Below are positions 56,632 to 64,000 of a stretch of 64,000 nt of DNA, one piece after another (within the stretch, counting starts at the first letter, position 1; each line of letters starts with the position of its first letter). The position numbers and the translations under genes were made by a program. The notes under the pieces are model-generated. The model saw only the letters and a list, made by a program, of their open reading frames with translations, searched no databases and was not told where the DNA came from. The stretch is from Rana temporaria (taxonomy: Eukaryota; Chordata; Amphibia; Anura; Ranidae), in the NCBI RefSeq assembly GCF_905171775.1, contig NC_053501.1, positions 21,009,512-21,073,511 of the forward strand, in the 5' to 3' direction.

Positions 56632-58238
56632 CAGTTGTGCTCAAAATTATTCAACCCCCCAATGCTGTAAAGGGTTTTAGGGAATTTAGTGTACATTTGT
56701 AATTGTATTCAGAATGAAATCCTACAAGGACTTCTTAAAGAACCATATGCAACTAAAATGACATCAATTGGTTTTGTAATACAGTAGTAAATGTTTATTT
56801 TGTGAATTCTTCATTTACACAATTATTCAACCCCTTAAAGACTACCACTCTGAAGAACAGAGGTTCATTGAAGTGTTTTCAATCAGGTATTGAAAACACC
56901 TGTGGATGTCAGGGAGCAGCAATAAAGCCTAATAAGCACCAATCAGGCAGCTTTAAAATGACTGTGATACTCAGCTCCTTCTAGACATTTTCTGGTGTGG
57001 TTACAAAACATGGTGAAGTCAAGAGAATGGTCCGGGAAGACAAGAGAAGAGGTGATTACTCTTCACAGGAAGGGCAATGGCTATAAGAAGATCGCAAAGA
57101 TGTTAAACATACCAAGAGACACCATAGGAAGCATCATTCTCAAATTCAAGCCAAAGGGCACTGTTGAAACTCTACCTGGTCGTGGCAGAAAGAAGATGCT
57201 GACTTCGACTGCTGAGCGCTACCAGAAGCGTAGAGTGGAGAAAAGTCCCCTTGTGACTGCTGAGGAACTGACAAAAGATTTGTCAGATGTGGGTACTGAA
57301 GTTTCTGCTCAGACAATACGGCGCACACTGCGTAATGAAGGCCTCCATGCCAGAACTCCCAGGCGCACCCCCTTGCTGTCTCCAAAGAATAAGAAGATTC
57401 AACTGCAGTATGCAAAAATCATGTGGACAAACCACAGAAGTTTTGGGATTGTGTTCTGTGGACTGATGAAACAAAATTAGAAGTGTTTAGGCCCATGGAT
57501 AAACGCTATATTTGGAGGAGGAAGAACAAGGCCTATGATGAAAAGAACACCTTGCCTACTGTGAAGCATGGCGGGGGGTCAATCATGCTTTGGGGCTGTT
57601 TTGCTTCTGCAGGTACAGGGAAGCTTGAGCGTGTGCAAGGTACCATGAATTCTCTTCAGTACCAGGAGATAGTGGATAACAATGTGATGCTGTCCGTCAC
57701 AAACCTGAGGCTTGGGAGACGTTAGACCTTTCAACAGGACAATGATCCCAAGCATACCTCCAAGTCCACTAGAGCATGGTTGCAGATTAAAGGCTGGAAC
57801 ATTTTGGAGTGGCAATCGCAGTCACCAGACTTAAATCCGATTGAGAACCTCTGGTGGGACTTAAAGAAAGCAGTTGCAGTGCGCAAGCCTAAGAATGTGA
57901 CTGAACTGAGTGAACGAATGGGCGAAGATACCCGTAGATCGCTGCAAGACACTTGTGTCAAGCTATGCTTCAAGTTTAAAAGCTGTTATAACTGTAAAAG
58001 GATGTTGTACTAAGTACTAAGATTGAATGTCAATTGGGGGTTGAATAAAACTGATAATGATGTGAGCACAGAAAATACATTTGTGGTTATTTAATTATAA
58101 ATGTTATGTTATATTTGTCTGACCTACACGTGCCTCTTTGATTTAATTGTAAGCAGGATGACAGGATGATCAAAATCAATGTCAAACTGGGCAAAAAAAT
58201 CTATTTCAGTGGGGGTTGAATAATTTTGAATACAACTG
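56632..58238 (+). mobile_element. Nearly complete Tc1-type transposon with IR/DR ends
   Basis: TA at 56630-56631 and 58239-58240; outer ends CAGTTGTGCTCAAAATTATT and the inverse of AATAATTTTGAATACAACTG. A second copy of the ATTATTCAACCCC motif lies ~190 bp inside each end (near 56820 and 58036), the inverted-repeat/direct-repeat arrangement known from Sleeping Beauty-type elements. 1607 bp long, a typical full length. It carries one transposase gene with few lesions. Confidence 0.9.
57010..58013 (+). pseudogene. Tc1-type DD34E transposase, two lesions
   Basis: From ATG 57010 it reads MVKSREWSGKTREEVI with two helix-turn-helix regions (first ~110 residues) and a basic GRGRKK segment between them. 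A one-base deletion near 57417-57422 shifts the frame just before DKPQKFWDCVLWTDETKLE (first catalytic Asp). TAG at 57723-57725 precedes FQQDNDPKH (second Asp), then QSPDLNPIENLWWDLKK (third residue, Glu). Normal length would be ~340 residues. The C-terminal end is unusual (KSCYNCKRMLY). Inactive as it stands. Confidence 0.9.
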
Positions 58239-58244
58239 TATATA

Positions 58245-58860
58245 CACAGTTAATAGTTTATTTCTACCAATTAACAAAATGAAAAGTAGATAAACAGAAG
58301 AGAGATACAAATCAATATTTGGTGTGACCACCCTTTGCCTTCAAAACAGCATACATTTTTCTAGGTACACTTGCATACAATTTTTGAAGGAACTCGACAG
58401 GTAGGTTGTTACAAACTTCTCAGAGAACTAACCACGGGTCTTCTGTGGATGTAGGCTTTCTCAAATCCTCCTTGTTCTTCTTTATGCTGAAGATAGTCAC
58501 TAATGACATTAGCTGTATGTTTTGGGTCATTGTCCTGCTGAAGAATACATTTGGGGCCAATCAAGCTCCTCCTGATTGTTTGGAATGATGGATAAGTATC
58601 TGCCTGTATTTCTCAACATTGAGGACACCATTGATTCTGACCAAATCTCCAAATCGATTTGCAAAAATGCAGCCCCAAACTTTCAAGGAACCTCCACCAT
58701 GCTTCACTGTTGCCTGTAGACACTCATTATTGTACCTCTCTCCTGCCCTTTGGTATGCCTCCTGCTACAGCCAAATATTCAAAACTTTGACTCATCAGTC
58801 CAGAGCACCTGCCACTCATTTTCTGCACCCCAGTTCCTATGTTTTCGTAAACAAAGCTAA
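58245..58860 (-). pseudogene. Older Tc1-type transposase relic
   Basis: Minus-strand translation gives fragments such as VVTPNIDLYLSS, KPTSTEDPWLVL, TMTQN (DNDPKH region), RFGDLVRINGVLNVEKYRQI and WGCIFANRF, recognisable as a Tc1 transposase with internal deletions and frameshifts. The third catalytic region is lost. The 5' part beyond 58860 is replaced by unrelated sequence. Confidence 0.75.
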
Positions 58861-59955
58861 ATAACTCACCTAGAAAGAGCCAAGGAACGTCAATGTCAAT
58901 ACCCCTCCTAGACTATGTTTAATTTGCCTGGGAAAATTAGGCCTCAACATAGAAACAAATGTTTAGGGGGTGCTCGTTATTATGTTTCAACTTGTAAGAA
59001 AATCTTCCTGCCCCTGTCCCTTCATCTGCTGTGGACAAGAGGGAGGGATCAAAGGAACATATGTTCCCCATGCTCGCTGTTGGCGTTGCACTGCAGTTAG
59101 TCTCAGTACTATTACAAGGTGTTATCTGTAAGGTGAACTTACACTGATACGATAACATGTCTGGCAATCACTCGTTCTGACAGATCGTATAACCGCTTTA
59201 ACGGTCCGGGGATTTGAAATCTCCGCAGCTTTCTCTCTTCGCTTGTGATGACAGGACTTACCATTTAAACCAAATTTATATTCAAAATGTAAAGGTAAAA
59301 TGTAATGGTATCTACATCTTTCAAGAAAATTAGGTGGGTGACACTATTACTGTTGTAAGTTGTAAACCAATTTAGGCTAAAGGTTCATTGGGTGAGAAAT
59401 TAGCATTTAGATGGGCAAGATCAGTTGGGGCAGGGTCCTGGGATATTTCAAAGGGCCAAAGGGTGAAAAACATGTAATGGGGGGCCATAGCATGTATTTA
59501 CATCAGAATATACAGAATATACATTCTTTATTGTCCCATGTCCATAAAATGAACATGTACCCAAACAATATAAGACATCTGGAACCTGTGGTGGCCATGC
59601 AGGCAATGAAAGAATTTTAGAAGGGACACAAAGAGCAATAAAGGAAATCAATAAAAAAACACCTTCCTGCTCTATTCAAACAAAACAATATCAAAACAAT
59701 ATCAAACAGCCAGTAAAACTGCTTATACTTTCCTTATACAGGAAACACTGGTCTTATGGTAAAGTCAGAAACTTCCCTTGATTTCTGAATTCTATGTAAT
59801 CCCCTTCAGCCAAACTTTACATGTGAGGTGGTGGGTCTCCTTTCAGTAACCTCTTATGTATCACTAGATTCAAACTCCAGATTAGTTTACATCTGATTGA
59901 TTACTGTGGAGGTCTTACTAAGGACACTTCGATACATCGGGCACTCTCTATGGGG
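58861..59955. other. No gene recognised
   Basis: Unique-looking sequence separating the Tc1 relic from the MITE at 59957. No recognisable protein. Confidence 0.35.
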
Positions 59956-59956
59956 G

Positions 59957-60283
59957 TTATTTACGAAACTCGAAGTGCAAAGTGCACAGGAAATTGCACT
60001 AAAAGTGCAGTCGTTGTAAATCCGAGGGGGAGATGCAAGGAAAAAAAAAACAGCAGTTAAACTTGCACATGATTGGATGATAAAATCAGCAGAGCTTCCC
60101 CTCTATTATTTTAATAAATATTTAAAAAGTAAATAAAAAAAAGCCTTACAGCCACATTAGAAAATAAAACTTCTTGTAAATCTGAGGGATTTACCCCTCA
60201 GATTTACAGCGACTGCACTTCCAAGTGCACTTTGCACTTGTAGTGTGCAAAGTGGATTTTCCTTTAGTGAATAACCCTCTATG
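59957..60283. mobile_element. ~330-bp fold-back MITE, GGGTTATTTACGAAACTC end
   Basis: GGGTTATTTAC with AAGTGCAAAGTGCAC pairs with GTGCACTTTGCACTT and GTGAATAACCCTC. Inner TCCGAGGG / CCCTCAGATTTAC also pair. No coding content. Confidence 0.65.
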
Positions 60284-60599
60284 TGGGAGACAACAATACG
60301 TTTTCTTTCCTAATGTGGCTGTAAAGGCTTTTATTAATTTACTTTTTAATTATTTATAAAAATAATAGTAAACATGTTATAGTCACCTGCTGTGTGCAAT
60401 GGCTTTACACAGAACAGCACCGAAGCGCCTTTTCTGGGGTCCACCACTGTGAAATCTTGGCTCCTCACCTTCTGTGTCTGTCCATATAGCAAGCACTTGC
60501 TATGGGGGCAGATGTGTGGGCTTGACCTCAAGCTTCAGTCAAACACCAATCATGAGTGAAAGAAAAGATTTTGTGTTATTCCTATTCTTTGAAAAATGG

Positions 60600-60651
60600 G
60601 CAATAAATCATAAATTCTGCCAGGGTATGTAAACTTATGAGCACAACTGTA
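60600..60651 (-). mobile_element. Tc1-type terminal repeat
   Basis: GCCAGGGTATGTAAACTTAT followed by GAGCACAACTGTA is the inverse of the terminal sequence CAGTTGTGCTCATAAG of a common vertebrate Tc1 family. It may be the other end of the relic at 58245-58860, with the interior replaced. Confidence 0.6.
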
Positions 60652-60702
60652 GGACTAGGCAAGTATTGGGGGGAGCACAGCAAGTGGAAAAACATGTTTA
60701 AA

Positions 60703-61043
60703 CTTAGGCTGAATTCACACCTAGGCGTATATACGCCTGAAGCGCGATGCCGCAGCCGCCCCTAATACGCTGGAGGGGTGATTTTACATGGTCGGCTATG
60801 GAGATGGTTCACATCTCCGCGCCGAACGCCGAGACGCCTGAAGCTCAAAAGAAGTCCCGGACCCTTTTTTTCGGGCGGCTTCGGCGTTCAGGCATAGCCG
60901 ACCATGTAAAAAATCACCCCACCAGCAAAAAACAATGTTTAAAACGTCGCGTTTTGTCGCCGCAAATCGCGGGACAAAACGCCTATTTGATGTCGCCGCA
61001 ATACGCGGCAGATCACCTACGCTGAGGTGTGAATGGAGTGTTA
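60703..61043. mobile_element. ~340-bp fold-back MITE, GGCTGAATTCACACC end
   Basis: TTAGGCTGAATTCACACCTA at the left pairs with AGGTGTGAATGGAGTGTTAA at the right. Inner TTTACATGGTCGGCTATGG pairs with CATAGCCGACCATGTAAA. The 92-residue frame is a palindrome artefact. Confidence 0.7.
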
Positions 61044-62149
61044 ATGCAGGAAAATTTACCTTTAAAGTCCATCTCTAGATAAATGTTGTGGTCATTTCCA
61101 TCCCTCTCACTCACCTAACTGATACCCATTCTCAATTTATTTTGATTTTAAAAGCTTCCAAAGTCCTTTTTAACTCACCTGTCACATGACCCTTCTCTAT
61201 GCCTCTTCTAGGAGTGGTTGATCCACCACTGCAGTCAAGGTCCAGTCTGGTCTTGTTGCCACCCCTCATTGTGACATCATTGTGCTGCCGCTATATCTTC
61301 AGGACACTGTGAGGATTTGGCTGATGGACTTGGAAATGTTAATGCCGCTAGGTAGCATGTGGATGCATCCACCCTGCTGTCCATAAAAAAGTAGACTCGG
61401 AATCTGGGGCATTGTGTGACTGCAGATTCAGGTATTTGGGCTATTTAGTGACTTTCTTATTTACTGGAGTGATTAGCAAGAGGGGTAAAATATAGAGGGA
61501 AGTTCCTGGCTGGAGATCAGATTTGAATTTGACAGTCTGCCCCAGTTAGCTTCTTTGTGAAGTCTCAAGTATATGGAACCAATGCATGAAAGTCACACAG
61601 GAACACAAATATGTTGATTTAAAGGAGTGAAGCTATTTTGTGTTTGTTGTAGAGGAGCTTAAAACTGGTACCACTAATTACTGTGATGTGTGCATCTAAA
61701 TTGAAAAGGACAAGATTTCAGAGTGATCACACAAAATGAGATAAGTCTCCATTTTGACGAGAAGTTGTGCAGGAATACCTGCAGAGATAATGTGCATTGT
61801 TTAATTGCTGTACGTTCCTGGGTAGAGGCAGGTGTAGATATTTTTAATTTGGCATGAAGAGCATTGTCTGTCCATCTACATAGAAACTCAGATACAGAGA
61901 ATGTTTTCTTTTGTTTTTATTTTTTTTCAGAAGCCCTTTAAAGCTGATTATATATCATCATATTTAAAGGAAAATCACCCACAAGTAACTTTAGTTACCG
62001 CCCTAAAATAAATTCAAAAATCTGTTTATTGTAAGGCTCTACTATTTGTAAACCCCTCTACCTGCCCTAAAAAGGTGTGCCTGGTTTTGTAGATATATTT
62101 GTGGTGGGTCTTAAGGCTGGGCATTGTTTATCTCTATGCATTCCCTGCA
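61044..62149. other. No gene recognised
   Basis: Unique-looking, moderately AT-rich. Around 61965 a TTTAAAGGAAAATCACCC stretch resembles the start of a TTAA-type element without a partner. Confidence 0.35.
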
Positions 62150-62153
62150 TTAA

Positions 62154-62720
62154 AGCGGGGGGTTCTCCCTAAAAACAAATTTCTAACATTACATCCAGCT
62201 TCCTAACGACATTTACATTATGCAGGTCTTTTTTTTTCTTTTCTCCGTACGTAATGTTATATTGTCATTTTCTCCAGGGCTTCCGGGTTCTGATTCCTGC
62301 GGGACTGGGCGTTCACATCGCTGGGTTAGATGATTGACGTCTGGTGAAACAGTTCCCATGTCGCACAAGGCGCGTCACCAGATTTCCGGAAATAGCCGAG
62401 CTGCGAATCGGGGCTATACGGCGCCTGCGCAGTCAGCTCTACACGGCGGGCGCAGGCGCCGTATAGCGCTGACTCGCAGCTTGGCTATTTACGGAAATCT
62501 GGTGACGCGCCTTGTGCGACATAGGAACTGTTTCACCAGATGTCAATCTAACCCAGCGATAGGAACGCCCAGTCCCGCAGTAATCAGAACCCGGAAGCCC
62601 TGGAGAAAATCACAATATAACGGTACGTACGGAGAAAAAAAACAAAAACCTGCATAATGTAAATGTCGTTAGGAAGCTGGATGTAATGTTAGAAATTTGA
62701 TTTTAGGGTGAACCCCCGCT
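62154..62720. mobile_element. TTAA-flanked fold-back MITE, AGCGGGGGGTTC ends
   Basis: TTAA at 62150-62153 and 62721-62724; ends AGCGGGGGGTTCTCCCT and the inverse of GGGTGAACCCCCGCT. Long arms (ACATCCAGCTTCCTAACGAC and inverse; GGGACTGGGCGTTC and inverse) centre near 62430 at GGCGCCTGCGCAG-type palindromes. Same plan as 897-1393. Confidence 0.85.
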
Positions 62721-62724
62721 TTAA

Positions 62725-63150
62725 AGTGGTTGTAAACCGTTGAAAAAAAAAAAACACCTACAAGACAATGCCATAATGACTAGCATACTAGCTCATTATG
62801 CATTACTTACCTTAGAATCAAAGCCCCCGAAGCCTTCCTTGTCTCCCACTCCAGCCTGCAGACATCTCTTCAAGGATACCTGGAAGGCTACTTCCAGGTA
62901 TCGCCGCTCCAGCGCTGTGATTGGCCGGAGCGGCGATGACGTCACTCCCGCGCATGCACGCAGGAGCCATCAAATACAGCATTGCCGTTTTTATGAATGG
63001 TGTTTTTACTGCGCCATAGACAACGGTGTATACCTATTGCCAAATATCTCCTAAACGTGTAGGTTTAGGTGATGTTGCAAACACCTACAGGTAAGCCTTA
63101 ATCTAGGCCTACCTGTAAGTGTAACTTCCGATGGGGGGTTTACAACCACT
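62725..63150. mobile_element. TTAA-flanked MITE, AGTGGTTGTAAACC ends
   Basis: TTAA at 62721-62724, shared with the preceding element, and 63151-63154. Ends AGTGGTTGTAAACCG and the inverse of GGTTTACAACCACT. Interior GGTAAGCCTTAATCTAGGCC resembles the 29820 host element. Confidence 0.85.
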
Positions 63151-63218
63151 TTAAGGTAAGCATATCCTTATAATTTTTATAACCCCTCACCCCCCACCCA
63201 TGTATACTTACCCGAGAC

Positions 63219-63698
63219 CGATTTCAGACGATCGTGTGTGGGCTCCAGAGCATTTTTCATGACGTGAAAAATGGGCATTAAAAATTTAGAGCATGCTCTA
63301 TTTTTTCGCGTCGTTTTTCACGTCGTAAAAAATGGTCGTGTGTAGGCTTTCACAACGTGAAAAAAACGCGCATGCTCAGAAGCAAGTTATGAGACGGGAG
63401 CTCTCGTTCTGGTAAAACTAGCGTTTATAATGGAGATAGCACATTCGTCCCGCTGTAACAGACTGAAAAGCACAAATCGTCTTTCACCAAACTTTTACTA
63501 ACACAAAATCAGCAAAAGCAGCCCCAAGGGTGGCGCCATCCGAATGGAACTTCCCCTTTATAGTGCCGTCGTACATGTTTTACGTCACTGTGCATTTTTT
63601 TTCACGATCGTGTGTAGGCAAGGCAGGCTTGACAAGAATCACGTTGAAAAAAACTTTGTTTTTTCTAGACCATTAAAAATGGTCGTGTGTACGCGGCA
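63219..63698. mobile_element. Harbinger-like MITE, right end TACGCGGCA-TAA
   Basis: The right end GGTCGTGTGTACGCGGCA is followed by TAA (63699-63701); the left side starts at GACGATCGTGTGTGGGC and lacks the outermost bases. Inner ATTTTTCATGACGTGAAAAA and TTTTTCACGTCG pair. Same family as 7948 and 48770. Confidence 0.65.
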
Positions 63699-63759
63699 TA
63701 ACTTTCTGCTTTCAAGCAATGTATCCAGCTTCTTCCCAGCAGCAGCATAAGGAAAGGGG

Positions 63760-63942
63760 GGTGCACTGTGATGTAAGGGAGAGTGGGGGACTCAACTTCT
63801 GATGGTGGGGTAGTTCTTGACATCTAATGTAAATGGGAGGGGATGCGCTGGACATCTAATATTACAGATACAACCGGCCCTTTTGAGGGCAATCATAATG
63901 CTGATGCTGCCCACAATGAAATTGAGTTTGACACCCCTGCTC
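63760..63942 (-). mobile_element. hAT-type transposon end
   Basis: On the minus strand from 63942: CAGGGGTGTCAAACTCAATT then TCATTGTGGGCAGCATCAGC, the familiar terminal sequence of a vertebrate hAT family. The other end and transposase are not in view. Confidence 0.6.
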
Positions 63943-64000
63943 TAGAAGTACAACCCACAGTACATGGTGTGACAATTTGGGGATTTTGTAGCTCATTGGT

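Overview
The window looks like repeat-dense, gene-poor nuclear DNA from a frog (an anuran, possibly ranid; this is inference from the repeat families, since no host gene was available to place it). I found no host protein-coding exon, rRNA or tRNA gene that I can defend. The only long open frames belong to one LINE retrotransposon. Most of the other short open frames are chance frames inside palindromic repeats.

Layout. 1-9,115: a short minisatellite, then stacked MITEs, including a 1.83-kb fold-back (4454-6281) and a 5'-truncated LINE tail (6368-6884) inside the same older TTAA element. 9,246-23,487: ~700-bp GGGCCAGATTC-ended MITEs, Harbinger-like TWA elements, TTAA elements, and two fold-back elements (15123-16340, 20107-21009), each between long direct repeats. 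23,488-29,640: a 23-bp minisatellite, apparently low-repeat stretches, a Tigger-like end, and a Tc1 copy split by a Harbinger-like MITE. 29,820-32,013: a TTAA element interrupted by a 1.58-kb fold-back whose arms are almost identical. 33,270-33,860: a 21-bp minisatellite. 34,922-41,608: a full-length L1-type LINE with both ORFs open. 41,846-55,077: more MITEs between unique-looking stretches, plus a 60-bp micro-insertion with a 12-bp target duplication. 55,780-60,650: a tRNA-derived SINE-like unit, a nearly complete Tc1 element (56632-58238) and an older Tc1 relic. 60,700-64,000: fold-back MITEs, two abutting TTAA elements and a hAT-type end.

What ties it together. Many insertions are nested, so host repeats can be read on both sides and target-site duplications (TSDs) defined: TA (Tc1), TWA (Harbinger-like), TTAA (piggyBac/Kolobok-like) and 12-16 bp (the fold-back family).

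Most notable observation: a family of large fold-back elements with a one-sided tail, 12-16-bp TSDs as expected of target-primed reverse transcription, and in several copies a central motif resembling a hammerhead ribozyme core (CTGANGA, stem-loop, GAAAC). A non-autonomous, Penelope- or retrozyme-like retroelement is my leading interpretation. It is untested.
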